NCBI GenBank assembly: GCA_934140155.1
Contig: CAKPBC010000002.1
Coordinates: 124,001 to 188,000 of the forward strand
DNA from: an uncultured Bacilli bacterium
GTDB lineage: Bacteria > Bacillota_I > Bacilli_A > RFN20 > CAG-826
DNA: 64,000 bases
Reading direction: 5' to 3'
The notes under the pieces were generated by a model, which had not been told where the DNA came from, ran no database searches, and saw only the letters and a program-made list of their open reading frames with translations. How positions within the stretch are numbered: the first letter of the stretch is position 1; each line of letters starts with the position of its first letter. Positions 1 through 9,031 of the stretch are shown piece by piece. Made by a program: the position numbers and the translations under genes.

Positions 1-745
1 TAATTTTTGTATTTGCTTTTTGATAATCTTCATCACTACCAATTACTAATGCATCAACATATCCTTCCGGTAATCCATAAACATATTCAATATTCATTAT
101 AAATGCTGGATTATCTTTATAAGCGTAAATAGTGGATTTTATTCTTTGTCCCTCTTCATCCGGCAAAGAATAATTGACATACTTCATTTCTAAGCCATTA
201 TTAATTTTAAGTATTTTTCCCATTTTATTAATATTAAATTCATCACACTCTGGGTAAAAGAAATAATCGCCTAATGGCAAAGCATTGCCAGATTTATCAT
301 AAAATATATTAACACCAGTATTAAAGTATTGATCGACACCTTCATATCTTAAAGATCTTTCTAGTTGTAAATTACTTTTATTTTCTTGTACTCTTACTAA
401 TTGAACATTTTCATAGAGGTCTAAATTATCTATATCAAAATTACTCTTGGTAAATAAAATATGATCTCCATATATTGCAAAGTCTCCACTAATAACATCA
501 TCATCGCTTTTAATATATTGCTTATATATTTCTAACGATTCTTTTGGACTTTTATCTTTTAAAGAAACTAAACCTTCAACACGTTTAGAAGCATCGATTA
601 GATTAACAATACTTGCGCCAATATTAAAAGCCAAATATCCAAATAGGACAAAATTAATAGCAATTAAAAGACCACGTATACGACGTTTCGCTTTTAATTT
701 AGTAACTAATTCTTCATCACTTACTTCAGTTATTAATTCAGCCAT
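1..745 (-). CDS. Single-pass membrane protein of unknown function (C-terminus beyond window)
   Basis: An open frame runs from ATG at 745 to the window edge (248 codons seen, no stop), with AGAAGGAGTAAAG just upstream, so it is a real but truncated gene. Residues 1-24 are charged and basic (KAKRRIRG), residues about 25-47 form one membrane segment, and the rest is a polar, presumably extracytoplasmic domain. I do not recognise the family. It starts 12 bases after the asnS stop and probably forms an operon with asnS. No catalytic motif is visible in the part present. Confidence 0.75.
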   Translation of the reverse strand, partial: MAELITEVSDEELVTKLKAKRRIRGLLIAINFVLFGYLAFNIGASIVNLIDASKRVEGLVSLKDKSPKESLEIYKQYIKSDDDVISGDFAIYGDHILFTKSNFDIDNLDLYENVQLVRVQENKSNLQLERSLRYEGVDQYFNTGVNIFYDKSGNALPLGDYFFYPECDEFNINKMGKILKINNGLEMKYVNYSLPDEEGQRIKSTIYAYKDNPAFIMNIEYVYGLPEGYVDALVIGSDEDYQKANTKI

Positions 746-757
746 ACTTTACTCCTT

Positions 758-2149
758 CTAGAATTTTAAATTGTTTGGTGTTCTTGGGAATGGTTGAACA
801 TCACGAATGTTTCCCATACCTGTTACATACATTAATAAGCGGTCAAAACCAATGCCAAATCCAGCATGCTTACAACCACCATATCTTCTTAAATCTAAGT
901 ACCATTCTAATCCTTCGGTTTTCATACCGATTTCATGCATTCTATTTAATAAGACATCATATCTTTCTTCACGTTGACTTCCACCTACTAATTCACCAAC
1001 ATTTGGCACTAATAAGTCACAAGCTGCAACTGTCTTATTATCATCATTTACACGCATATAGAATGCTTTAATATCTTTTGGATAATCTGTTAAGAATACA
1101 GGTCCTTTGATAACTTGTTCGGTAATATAACGTTCATGTTCACTTTGTAAATCCATCCCCCAGTAAATATTATCGTTATCAAATTTATGTCCATCTTCTT
1201 TAGCTTTTTGAAGTTCACAAATTGCTTCAGTATATGGCATTCTCTTGAAATGAGAGTTCTTAACATGATTTAATCGTTCCACTAAGGTTTTATCAATCAT
1301 CGCGTTAAAGAAGTTAATTTCTTCTTCACAATTTTCCATCACATAATTAATACAGAATTTAATACAATCTTCGATTAAGTCCATATCATCTTCTAAATCT
1401 GCAAAAGCAATTTCTGGTTCAATCATCCAGAATTCAGAAGCATGACGAACTGTATTAGAACGTTCTGCTCTAAAAGTTGGACCAAATGTATAAACATCAC
1501 GATATGCTAAAGCAAATGCTTCAACTTGTAATTGACCAGATACAGATAAGCAAGCTGGTTTACCAAAGAATGATTTTGGATCTTTATCATTAGTAACTAC
1601 ATTAAATGTTTCACCAGCACCTTCAGCGTCATTACTTGTAATAATTGGTGTATGAACATAAATAAATCCTTGAGATTGGAAAAATTCATGAATAGCCATT
1701 GATAAAACACTACGAACACGGAATACCGCTGAGAATGTATTTGTACGTGGTCTTAAATGCGCAATATCACGTAAAAATTCAAAGCTATGACGTTTCTTTT
1801 GAAGTGGGTAATCTTCATCTACTCCGCCTTCTAGTTCAATAGAAGTTAAATGAATTTCAAATGGTTGTTTCATTTCTGGAGTTAAGACAAATTTACCAAC
1901 GATATGGATACTAGATCCTGTTGAAAAATGAGAAACTTCCACGAAGTTTTCTAATACTTCTTTATCATAAACGATTTGAGCATTTTTAAAATATGTACCA
2001 TCGTTTAATTCAATAAAACCAATTGAGCCATTATTACGATTAGTTCTAATCCAACCTTCTAACTCAACATCGGTGATTGATTCTTTTTCAAATGCATCTC
2101 CAAATTTGCATGTTTCATATAATTCTCTTACTGTTTTAAATTCGACCAT
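758..2149 (-). CDS. asnS: Asparaginyl-tRNA synthetase
   Basis: Class IIb aminoacyl-tRNA synthetase that charges tRNA-Asn in the cytoplasm. The 463 residues match the usual bacterial AsnRS length. An N-terminal OB-fold anticodon-binding domain (about 20-115; [20 protein letters not shown]) precedes the catalytic core, with motif 2 at [20 protein letters not shown] and motif 3 at the C-terminal [15 protein letters not shown]. The ending [11 protein letters not shown] is typical of AsnRS rather than AspRS. The start is ATG with GGAAGG upstream. A TATAAT box lies about 45 bases upstream (near 2190) with a weak -35, so it is probably transcribed separately from tsaD. Confidence 0.97.
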   Translation of the reverse strand: MVEFKTVRELYETCKFGDAFEKESITDVELEGWIRTNRNNGSIGFIELNDGTYFKNAQIVYDKEVLENFVEVSHFSTGSSIHIVGKFVLTPEMKQPFEIHLTSIELEGGVDEDYPLQKKRHSFEFLRDIAHLRPRTNTFSAVFRVRSVLSMAIHEFFQSQGFIYVHTPIITSNDAEGAGETFNVVTNDKDPKSFFGKPACLSVSGQLQVEAFALAYRDVYTFGPTFRAERSNTVRHASEFWMIEPEIAFADLEDDMDLIEDCIKFCINYVMENCEEEINFFNAMIDKTLVERLNHVKNSHFKRMPYTEAICELQKAKEDGHKFDNDNIYWGMDLQSEHERYITEQVIKGPVFLTDYPKDIKAFYMRVNDDNKTVAACDLLVPNVGELVGGSQREERYDVLLNRMHEIGMKTEGLEWYLDLRRYGGCKHAGFGIGFDRLLMYVTGMGNIRDVQPFPRTPNNLKF

Positions 2150-2223
2150 AAATTTATTCCTTCCTCTTCACAAATATTATTATATCATTGCATTATTAAT
2201 TTGCCATTAATAATATTAAATTA

Positions 2224-3237
2224 TTAAAATTTTCTAAATTCATCAATTTTCCAACTTGGATCAACCGAAATTGATAAGTCAGCAAAAACTTGTTCATCAT
2301 ATAATCTTGACGCTACTTTTGCAATCATTGCAGCATTATCTGTACAACACCACATTGGTGGAATAATAACATCAATACCGCTGCCATCTAAACGGCTAAC
2401 GATTTCTTTACGTAAATATGAGTTCGCAGATACTCCGCCAGCAAGTACAACTTGTTTAACATCATATTCTTTTACCGCACGAAGTGATTTTTCTAAAATC
2501 ATACCAATTGCTACTTCTTGGAATGAGCAACATAAATCTGGAATATTAATTTTTTCGCCTTTTTGCTCCATATTATGTGCCATATTGATAATGCTTGTTT
2601 TTAATCCTGAATATGAAAAATCATAAGACTTATCATGTAAAGGAGTTGGTAACTTATAAGTATGATGTCCTTCTTTAGCATATTTATCAATTGGAATACC
2701 ACCCGGATAAGGTAGCCCCATAACACGCGCTACTTTATCATAACATTCCCCAATTGCATCATCTTTAGTCTCACCAATGATTTCAAAATCAAGGTGCTTA
2801 CGCATAATGACAAGTTCAGTATTACCGCCACTTACAACAATAGCAAGTAATGGGAACTTTAAAGGTTTAACATATTCATTTGCGTATATGTGTCCCGCTA
2901 AATGGTGGACAGGGATTAAAGGCTTATTATATAAAAGCGCAATTGTTTTAGCGGCTTGTATACCAACATGCAAAGCACCAATTAATCCCGGACCTCTTGT
3001 GACCGCTACCGCACTAATATCTTCTAATTTAATATTAGCTTTATCAAGTGCTTCTTTTAAGACAATAGTAATATTTTCTGCGTGAAGTCTAGATGCAATT
3101 TCTGGCATTACTCCACCATATTTTGTATGTACTTCAATTTGTGTAGAAACAACATTCGCTAATAATTCATCATCTTTAATAATTGCTACTGCGGTTTCAT
3201 CACACGAAGACTCAATTGCTAAAATAATTTTAGACAT
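2224..3237 (-). CDS. tsaD: tRNA t6A threonylcarbamoyltransferase TsaD
   Basis: Transfers the threonylcarbamoyl group from TC-AMP to A37 of ANN-decoding tRNAs, working with TsaB and TsaE. The ASKHA-fold protein shows the metal-binding HHLAGH motif, SGGNTELV, DDAIGECYDKVARVMG, and AGGVSANSYLR near the C-terminus. I chose ATG at 3237 (337 residues, MSKIILAIESSCDE), which has AGGTG 6 bases upstream; a longer frame from GTG at 3246 would add only MNK and places the start inside the ribosome binding site. The start overlaps the rimI stop by 8 bases, so the two are translationally coupled. Last gene of the tsaE-tsaB-rimI-tsaD operon. Confidence 0.97.
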   Translation of the reverse strand: MSKIILAIESSCDETAVAIIKDDELLANVVSTQIEVHTKYGGVMPEIASRLHAENITIVLKEALDKANIKLEDISAVAVTRGPGLIGALHVGIQAAKTIALLYNKPLIPVHHLAGHIYANEYVKPLKFPLLAIVVSGGNTELVIMRKHLDFEIIGETKDDAIGECYDKVARVMGLPYPGGIPIDKYAKEGHHTYKLPTPLHDKSYDFSYSGLKTSIINMAHNMEQKGEKINIPDLCCSFQEVAIGMILEKSLRAVKEYDVKQVVLAGGVSANSYLRKEIVSRLDGSGIDVIIPPMWCCTDNAAMIAKVASRLYDEQVFADLSISVDPSWKIDEFRKF

Positions 3238-3679
3238 TTTGTTCACCTACTTCTTTAATCATGAATTTGGCATCATCACCATTATCATAATATCCTTTTT
3301 TAATTAAAGCTTCTTTAAACCCAAACTTTTCATATAAAGCAATCGCTTTATCATTTTGTGTTCTTACTTCTAATGTAATCTTATTTACTCCAGCATTAGT
3401 CACACGATTAATCATATCTTGCATTAATACTTGACCAATACCTTTTCTTCTTAAAGAACTTAAGACTGCAATTTGATTAACTTGCGCCACATCAAACGTT
3501 ATCCAAAAATCAATAAATCCACATATTACACCTTCATAATCAGCGACAAGTAATATGGCATAAGGATTTTCATTTAATTCATAATTAAATTGTTCTTCAT
3601 TCCAAGGAGAGATAAAACTATCATTTTCAATTACTAAGACTTTACTTAAGTCTTTTTTTGTCATTGGACGTATTAGCAT
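3230..3679 (-). CDS. rimI: Ribosomal protein S18-alanine N-acetyltransferase (RimI family GNAT)
   Basis: A 149-residue GNAT acetyltransferase. The acetyl-CoA binding loop is at about residues 77-83 (RRKGIGQVL), followed by the typical LEVRTQNDKAIALYEKFGF segment of RimI proteins. Members of this family acetylate the N-terminus of ribosomal protein S18; the exact substrate here is inferred. Its place between tsaB and tsaD is the standard Firmicutes arrangement. The ATG start has AAGGAT upstream and lies 2 bases after the tsaB stop. Confidence 0.92.
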   Translation of the reverse strand: MLIRPMTKKDLSKVLVIENDSFISPWNEEQFNYELNENPYAILLVADYEGVICGFIDFWITFDVAQVNQIAVLSSLRRKGIGQVLMQDMINRVTNAGVNKITLEVRTQNDKAIALYEKFGFKEALIKKGYYDNGDDAKFMIKEVGEQNV

Positions 3680-3681
3680 AA

Positions 3682-4266
3682 CTAATCCTTCATATAAACT
3701 GGTGTTGCACCTAAAGAATTCTTTGTTGGAGTAATATAATCAATAAGTGAAATCATTTCACTTAATACATTACTTTCTTTTCCTTCAACACCTAAATGAT
3801 TAGCGTTACCGCAAATAACATAATCTTTATGAGTTTCAATATATTGTTTTAATTCATCATTTTTCATAATTGTATCACTTAAGATAACTTTATCGTTTTC
3901 ATAAACACCAACATAACTACGATTACTTCTTGCATTAATAATACAAATTGATGGATTTTTACCATCTTTTAAGATTTGTAATGATGATACTAAGTATAAC
4001 GGTATATTTAACGCTAAAGCCATAACTTTAGCAATAGTTAAAGAAATTCTGACACCGGTATATGAACCAGGTCCAATGCCACACATAACACTATCAATAT
4101 CTTCTTTAGTGACATTATTTCTTTTTAAAATTTTTTCTAATTCCACAATCATCAATTCACTTTGTCTTTGCCAAGCTTCATATTGAATAAAATCAATTAA
4201 TTGATGATTTTTGGCTAAGCCAACTGCTAAGTTACAATCAGAACTATCTAATAAAACAGTATACAT
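3682..4266 (-). CDS. tsaB: tRNA t6A biosynthesis protein TsaB
   Basis: An ASKHA-fold partner of TsaD that scaffolds the t6A complex and lacks transferase activity of its own. The 194 residues begin with MYTVLLDSSDCNLAVGL and contain the signature CGIGPGSYTGVRI. At 194 residues it is a little short for TsaB (often 220-240). The start ATG overlaps the tsaE stop (TAATG) and is preceded by AGGAGG, so it is coupled to tsaE. Confidence 0.93.
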   Translation of the reverse strand: MYTVLLDSSDCNLAVGLAKNHQLIDFIQYEAWQRQSELMIVELEKILKRNNVTKEDIDSVMCGIGPGSYTGVRISLTIAKVMALALNIPLYLVSSLQILKDGKNPSICIINARSNRSYVGVYENDKVILSDTIMKNDELKQYIETHKDYVICGNANHLGVEGKESNVLSEMISLIDYITPTKNSLGATPVYMKD

Positions 4267-4736
4267 TACTTTTGACCTCCTAAGAGTTTATCAAATAATG
4301 GTTGATAAGCATTATTATTTGAAGAAATATTAATAATACGTGTATTCAAGTCTTTATTTAATATTTCAATATTTAGAGATGTATTTTCATCGATTTTTTC
4401 ACTAATAAAATTTGGCCATTCGATTAAACAAATTCCATTACCTTCGATAAATTCTTCTAGTCCTAAATCCTTATTTGTGCCTTCTTCTAAACGATAAGCG
4501 TCAATATGATATAAAGGTAATGTTCCATGGAAATAACATTTCATAATATTAAAAGTTGGAGAAGATACTTTATCCGTAATATTTAATCCTTTAGCAATGC
4601 CAGAAGATAAAGTTGTTTTACCCGCACCTAAATCACCCGTTAAAGTAATTACTGATCCACGAAATAAAAATGGAATTAAACTTTTTCCAAATTCAATAGT
4701 TTCTTCTTTTGATTTACTTACAAATGAATAATACAT
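4266..4736 (-). CDS. tsaE: tRNA t6A biosynthesis ATPase TsaE
   Basis: P-loop ATPase that binds the TsaB-TsaD complex and resets it during t6A synthesis. The Walker A motif is GDLGAGKTT, followed by SSPTFNIM and the DAYRLE and LIEWP elements typical of TsaE. I chose ATG at 4736 (156 residues, MYYSFVSKSKEET) because GGTGAG lies just upstream; a TTG at 4757 would extend it by 7 poorly conserved residues. First gene of the t6A operon; a TATAAT at 4760-4765 upstream is a plausible -10 box. Confidence 0.95.
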   Translation of the reverse strand: MYYSFVSKSKEETIEFGKSLIPFLFRGSVITLTGDLGAGKTTLSSGIAKGLNITDKVSSPTFNIMKCYFHGTLPLYHIDAYRLEEGTNKDLGLEEFIEGNGICLIEWPNFISEKIDENTSLNIEILNKDLNTRIINISSNNNAYQPLFDKLLGGQK

Positions 4737-4759
4737 ATACTCACCCACTTCGAGCAATT

Positions 4760-4788
4760 ATTATATCATACTTGATATAAAATGTATC
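4760..4788 (-). promoter_or_regulatory. Probable promoter of the tsaE operon
   Basis: On the minus strand TATAAT (4760-4765) is preceded by TATG, an extended -10, and 17 bases further upstream by GATACA, a weak -35. It sits about 24 bases before the tsaE ATG. The match to the -35 box is poor, so this is a moderate call. Confidence 0.4.
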
Positions 4789-5058
4789 TATTTGTTAGAA
4801 TTTTTATCTTAAATTTTTAAGAAAATTCCCTTGATTTTTTTATAATTTATTTGTCGTATTTTAAATTCATTGTTTCTATCAAACAAACTACACTCCAAAT
4901 TTTTAGTTTTCTAATCATTAGATATTTTGCGGGTAAACCCATAAAATTTCTAATGCATATAAATTTTTAATCATTTTAATTGAAAAATCACAAGATGAAT
5001 TTTATATACTTTATTTCATAATTTTTATCAAAACACTTTAAGAATGTCTAGTTTTTGC
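4789..5058. other. Intergenic region between divergent tsaE and the zinc-ribbon gene
   Basis: About 270 very AT-rich bases without a credible gene on either strand. It holds a short palindrome TCTAATCATTAGA near 4910 and a small GGGTAAACCC hairpin near 4933. I see no RNA gene or clear terminator. Confidence 0.5.
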
Positions 5059-5081
5059 TATACTATAAGTGGGTGATAAAT

Positions 5082-5558
5082 ATGAAAAGTCATGATAAGA
5101 AAAAATTGACTATTAGAATTTGCGGATTTGTTTTATTAGCTGTTGGATTGGTATTTACCATAATGGGTTTTGTATCATTTTTTAATGCTATGAACTCAAA
5201 CTCACCATCAGTTGAAATAACTTGGTATCCATTTGTTGGTTTGCCTACTCTAGCAGTTGGACTTATGCTTACAATAGTTTCTTACCAAAGAGAATTACAT
5301 TCGTACATGAAGGATGAATCTATGCCTGTATTTAAAGAAGGATATCGCGATATGCATAGTGAAATAAATGATTTTGCTAAAACTATGCGTGGAGAAGAAA
5401 CTGAAAAAATCTGTCCTAATTGTGGAACTAAAAATGAATTTGCCAACAATTACTGCAAAAAATGTGGCAAAAAATTACAAAATAAAGTTTGTCCAAAATG
5501 CCAAAATGAAGTTGATTGTGACGCCACATTTTGTCCTAAGTGCGGAGAAAGATTATAA
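5082..5558 (+). CDS. Membrane protein with double zinc-ribbon tail
   Basis: 158 residues from ATG at 5082, which has GGGTGAT upstream; the frame can be extended to TTG at 5055 but that overlaps the likely -10 box TATACT (5059-5064). Two hydrophobic segments (about residues 9-32 and 45-65) are followed by a charged linker and two CxxC-x(n)-CxxC modules: CPNCGTKNEFANNYCKKCG and CPKCQNEVDCDATFCPKCG. Such double zinc ribbons (zf-ribbon_3 / DZANK type) bind one zinc each and are common on small Firmicutes membrane proteins of unknown role. It may be cotranscribed with the flavoprotein 18 bases downstream. Confidence 0.8.
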   Translation: MKSHDKKKLTIRICGFVLLAVGLVFTIMGFVSFFNAMNSNSPSVEITWYPFVGLPTLAVGLMLTIVSYQRELHSYMKDESMPVFKEGYRDMHSEINDFAKTMRGEETEKICPNCGTKNEFANNYCKKCGKKLQNKVCPKCQNEVDCDATFCPKCGERL

Positions 5559-5576
5559 AAATTAGGAGACTATTTT

Positions 5577-6461
5577 ATGTTTGATGTTATTGTTGTTGGT
5601 GCGGGGCCAATTGGTTTAAACACCGCTATTAAAGTTAGCGAAAAAGGAAAATCTGTTTTAATTATTGAAGCAGAAAGTTTTTTAGGCGGACAATTAACTA
5701 GATTATATCCAGAAAAAGAAATCGTCGATATAAAAGGTATTCCATCTATTAAGGCAAAAGACTATATTGCTTCTCTTGTTAGTAAAGTAAATAGCCAAGA
5801 TAAAATCGAAATTAAACTTAGCGAAAGAGTAAACGAAATTAAAGAACATATAGTTGTTACTAATAAAGGACAGTATGAAGCTAAATATATTGTCATTACT
5901 ATTGGTTTAGGAACTACTACTCCTCGTCCAATGGGACTAGAAGGAGAAAAAGAATGCTCTAATATTTTATATTCACTTCAAAGTCTTGAAACTTTAAAAA
6001 ACAAAGAAGTATTAGTTCTTGGAGGCGGTGATTCCGCTTTAGATTGGACTAAAGAAATATCAAATATTTCTGATCACGTCACTATTATTCATCGTCGTAA
6101 AGAATTTCGTGGTGATTTTAATACTATTAAAGATATTCAAAATGTCATTGTTAAAACACCATTTATTCCTGTTAAAATTATTAAATCCGCTAATAAATTA
6201 GAAGATTTAGTAATTAAAAACGTTGAAACAAATGAAGAAGAAACTTTACCTGCTGATTATGTCTTTGTAAATTATGGAAATATTCCTATGGTAAATACTT
6301 TTAACTTTGCTTCTCTAAATAATGGTTTAGCGGTAAATAACGATTTTAAAGTTAATGATTTTACATTCGCTATTGGTGATATTGCTCGATACGAATCAAA
6401 GAGAAATCGTATTGAACCAGGTTTAGAAGAATTAAGTCATATTCTTCCTTTAATTAAATAA
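5577..6461 (+). CDS. Ferredoxin/flavodoxin-NADP+ reductase, YumC-like (thioredoxin-reductase fold)
   Basis: A 294-residue FAD/NAD(P)H flavoprotein. The FAD site GAGPIGLNTA is at residues 7-16, followed by GGQLTRLYPEK and DIKGIP, which are hallmarks of the YumC-type FNR2 family; the NADPH site is GGGDSALDWTKEI. The redox CxxC of true thioredoxin reductases is absent, which favours electron transfer to ferredoxin or flavodoxin. It is shorter than typical members (about 330 residues), apparently lacking part of the C-terminal extension that stacks on FAD. Ribosome binding site TAGGAGAC. Terminator follows at 6488. Confidence 0.82.
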   Translation: MFDVIVVGAGPIGLNTAIKVSEKGKSVLIIEAESFLGGQLTRLYPEKEIVDIKGIPSIKAKDYIASLVSKVNSQDKIEIKLSERVNEIKEHIVVTNKGQYEAKYIVITIGLGTTTPRPMGLEGEKECSNILYSLQSLETLKNKEVLVLGGGDSALDWTKEISNISDHVTIIHRRKEFRGDFNTIKDIQNVIVKTPFIPVKIIKSANKLEDLVIKNVETNEEETLPADYVFVNYGNIPMVNTFNFASLNNGLAVNNDFKVNDFTFAIGDIARYESKRNRIEPGLEELSHILPLIK

Positions 6462-6487
6462 ATTCAAAATAAAATTTAAACAAATTA

Positions 6488-6533
6488 AACGCTATTAGTT
6501 AAGAATTAAACTCTTCCACTAATGGCGTTTTTT
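6488..6533 (+). terminator. Rho-independent terminator after the YumC-like gene
   Basis: A 12-bp stem (6488-6499 with 6518-6529, one G-U pair: AACGCTATTAGT/ACTAATGGCGTT) is followed by a T run at 6528-6533. It lies 26 bases after the stop of the flavoprotein gene. Confidence 0.85.
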
Positions 6534-6545
6534 CTAACAAATTAT

Positions 6546-6585
6546 AAAAAATTCCGCGTGAATCTACATAAATAGCCCCGCGGAA
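6546..6585 (-). terminator. Terminator of the MacB-type ABC operon
   Basis: On the minus strand TTCCGCG (6579-6585) pairs with CGCGGAA (6552-6558) across a 20-base loop, directly followed by a run of six T (6546-6551). It ends the operon downstream of the 42-residue peptide gene. Confidence 0.75.
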
Positions 6586-6608
6586 GTTTAAAGCATATTT
6601 ATATTTTA

Positions 6609-6737
6609 TTAATTTGCTTCTTTTATTTTTTTTAAATAAAATCTTACTATATGTTTGATAGTTACATCTAAGAAAACAAAGCTTAAAAGAATAGCAATTA
6701 TTATTAATATATTTTTTATTTCAAGCGTTGTTAACAT
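6609..6737 (-). CDS. 42-residue single-pass membrane peptide
   Basis: ATG at 6737 to TAA at 6609-6611 encodes 42 residues beginning MLTTLEIKN and ending KKIKEAN. Residues about 8-26 (NILIIIAILLSFVFLDV) form one membrane helix; the tail is basic. AAAAGGAGTGAT, a near-ideal ribosome binding site, lies just upstream, overlapping the 3' end of the permease gene, and the start is only 13 bases after the permease stop. A terminator follows at 6546-6585. Size, spacing and ribosome binding site argue for a real small protein that may associate with the ABC permease; function unknown. Confidence 0.7.
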   Translation of the reverse strand: MLTTLEIKNILIIIAILLSFVFLDVTIKHIVRFYLKKIKEAN

Positions 6738-6750
6738 AATATCACTCCTT

Positions 6751-9030
6751 TTACTCACTACACTTTAATGATTCAACCATATCAATTTTCTTATTTTTAT
6801 TAGCAATTACGATACTAACAAACCAAGAAACTCCTAATGTAATTAAAATACTTATTACAAAACTTAACCAACTTATTGATAGACTCATTTCATATTCACT
6901 AGCTAAAGCTTTAATTAAATAATCTAGTGTCCATACTCCAAGAGGAATACCAATTATTGTTCCTAAAATTGAGATCCACATATTTTGAGTAATTAATAAA
7001 TTACCTATTTTTTTATCTTTAAATCCCAATACTTTTAAAGTCGACATTTCACGATATCTTTCCATAAAACTCATAACTCCTAAGTTATATAAGACCACTA
7101 CTCCAAGCACTACTGCCGCGATTATGAGTAAAGTTACACTTATATTCATTAATTCCATAAACGAATCAAATGATTTGATAATAATGCTCTTACTTTGAGT
7201 ATTAATAATATTTTCATTAGTGTTAATATTTGATTCACTAGTATAAACAAAATTTATATGGTAATTAATGTTTTTAGATTTAGCGTAATCTTCATTCATA
7301 ATTATTGCTTCACTCATTGATTTTAAGATATCTTTTACTATAAGATTATGGTTTTCATCTTGACCATAAGGTGAGCAAATAAATGCATCGCCAGGTTTTA
7401 AAGAAAATTCTTTAGCTATACGTTCACAAATATAAGCCCCATCATTAGCAAGAGTTACAAATTTCATATCTTCATTAACAAAGCGCACTTTGTCATTACT
7501 AATATTATAAATTTCTAAACTTACTGCTTTTTCACCAATCTTAACAGAACTTTGAGAAGAGTAATCTCCATTACATTCATTAGCAATTTCTATTGCTTTT
7601 TCATTAGATGTATTTTTTGAAATATTGAGTCTTGTTTCATAATTAATTGCTTGATTATAAAACACATCTACAAATTTATTCATGGTATCTTGCATACCTA
7701 AAGCTGCAATAACAAGAACAGCACATCCTAACACTCCAATTGTTGTCATAGCGCTTCTTGCTTTATGACGTAATATGTCACGTATATTCCATTTAGTTCC
7801 AAAAGAAAATTTATTCCATAACTTTGTTTTTTCAATTTTTGTTACTTTCATTTTCTTTGGTGTATATGGTCTAAGAGCGTCACTTGCCGATCCTTTTAAT
7901 ATATTTTTAATTGATAAATAACCAATTCCAATAATGACTAAATTCATAGCTACTAGAGCCACTATACCAAACAAAGGCATATATAATTTCCAAGTAGGCA
8001 TATCTAGATATGTTCCCATTGCTGAACTAGGATTCATAATTAATCTTGCGACAGCGTAACCAAGAGCAACTCCAAGGACCGATCCCACTACACTGATAAA
8101 TATGGCAAAAGTCGTGTAATGAAGAATAATTTTGCGATCCTTGAAGCCTAGTGCTTTTAGTATACCAATTTGTGTCTTTTCTGCTGTTACTAAACGATGC
8201 ATGGTTGTGATCATCGTTAAAATAGCAATTGCAAGAAATAAAACTGGTAATATTGAACCTGTAGTCTTACCTTCTTCCTCTTCACTTTTAGCGGAACTAT
8301 AAGACACAGTTTCATCCTTTGATAATACTAAAGTTGTTTTAGCTAATGCTGAATCAACTTTACTAGAGAAGTCCTTTTTGCTTAAAGTAGGTGCTTTAAC
8401 ATTTATTTGTGTATAAAAGTTAAATCCAAGTACATTTTTAAACATTAAAGGAGAAATATATGCAAAGCCATAAGTGCTAAAATCCGGCATAATTTGTGTT
8501 TCGTCAGGCACACAAACTAAATATTCGCTTGCTTTAATTAAACCAACAACTTTACCACTTATTTCGTAATTTTTATAATTTAAAGTTAATGTATCATTTA
8601 ATTTAACATTGTTTTTGCTGGCGTATTGATCTGATAACCATATACCATCTTCGCTCGTTGAAGAATATTCCATGTTTCCTTTACCAATTAACATAAAACC
8701 TGAAACATTAATATTTTCAGAAACAGTCAAAGCGATAATATCATCACTATCTTTAACAGATGTATTAACTGATATATATCTAGTGGCATCTTCTACGCCT
8801 TCAATTTGTTTTACTTTTTCTAAATCTTCTTCTTTAAATCCTTCTTCGCTAACTAAACGAAAATCCGCGAATCCCGATTTTTCAAATATATAATCAGTAT
8901 TTTCTTTAATACTATACCATTCCATGTTAAAGCCTAAAAATACTCCAACACCCAAGGTAATCATAATAATCATGGAAATAAATTGGGCTTTATATTTGCC
9001 CATAGTTCTTAGTAATTTCTTAAAAAGCAT
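6751..9030 (-). CDS. ABC transporter permease, FtsX/MacB type with two FtsX domains
   Basis: 759-residue integral membrane protein. An N-terminal membrane helix (about 15-38) is followed by a large extracytoplasmic domain, then an FtsX domain with three helices (from about 260; EKTQIGILKALGFKDRKI), a further helix near residue 430, a second extracytoplasmic domain, and a second FtsX domain (from about 635; EMSTLKVLGFKDKKIG). This layout is that of Firmicutes exporters or mechanotransmission permeases that pair with a LolD/MacB-like ATPase, encoded immediately upstream with 1 base between. Substrate unknown: candidates are antimicrobial peptides or lipoproteins. Confidence 0.9.
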   Translation of the reverse strand: MLFKKLLRTMGKYKAQFISMIIMITLGVGVFLGFNMEWYSIKENTDYIFEKSGFADFRLVSEEGFKEEDLEKVKQIEGVEDATRYISVNTSVKDSDDIIALTVSENINVSGFMLIGKGNMEYSSTSEDGIWLSDQYASKNNVKLNDTLTLNYKNYEISGKVVGLIKASEYLVCVPDETQIMPDFSTYGFAYISPLMFKNVLGFNFYTQINVKAPTLSKKDFSSKVDSALAKTTLVLSKDETVSYSSAKSEEEEGKTTGSILPVLFLAIAILTMITTMHRLVTAEKTQIGILKALGFKDRKIILHYTTFAIFISVVGSVLGVALGYAVARLIMNPSSAMGTYLDMPTWKLYMPLFGIVALVAMNLVIIGIGYLSIKNILKGSASDALRPYTPKKMKVTKIEKTKLWNKFSFGTKWNIRDILRHKARSAMTTIGVLGCAVLVIAALGMQDTMNKFVDVFYNQAINYETRLNISKNTSNEKAIEIANECNGDYSSQSSVKIGEKAVSLEIYNISNDKVRFVNEDMKFVTLANDGAYICERIAKEFSLKPGDAFICSPYGQDENHNLIVKDILKSMSEAIIMNEDYAKSKNINYHINFVYTSESNINTNENIINTQSKSIIIKSFDSFMELMNISVTLLIIAAVVLGVVVLYNLGVMSFMERYREMSTLKVLGFKDKKIGNLLITQNMWISILGTIIGIPLGVWTLDYLIKALASEYEMSLSISWLSFVISILITLGVSWFVSIVIANKNKKIDMVESLKCSE

Positions 9031-9031
9031 A

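Noticed and set aside
2777..3085. Antisense open frame within tsaD
   Set aside because: It is opposite a conserved gene and has no ribosome binding site or family match, like the other antisense frames in asnS, uvrB and the P-type ATPase.
5577..6461. Thioredoxin reductase
   Set aside because: No CxxC pair; GGQLTRLYPEK and spacing fit the YumC ferredoxin/flavodoxin-NADP reductase group.
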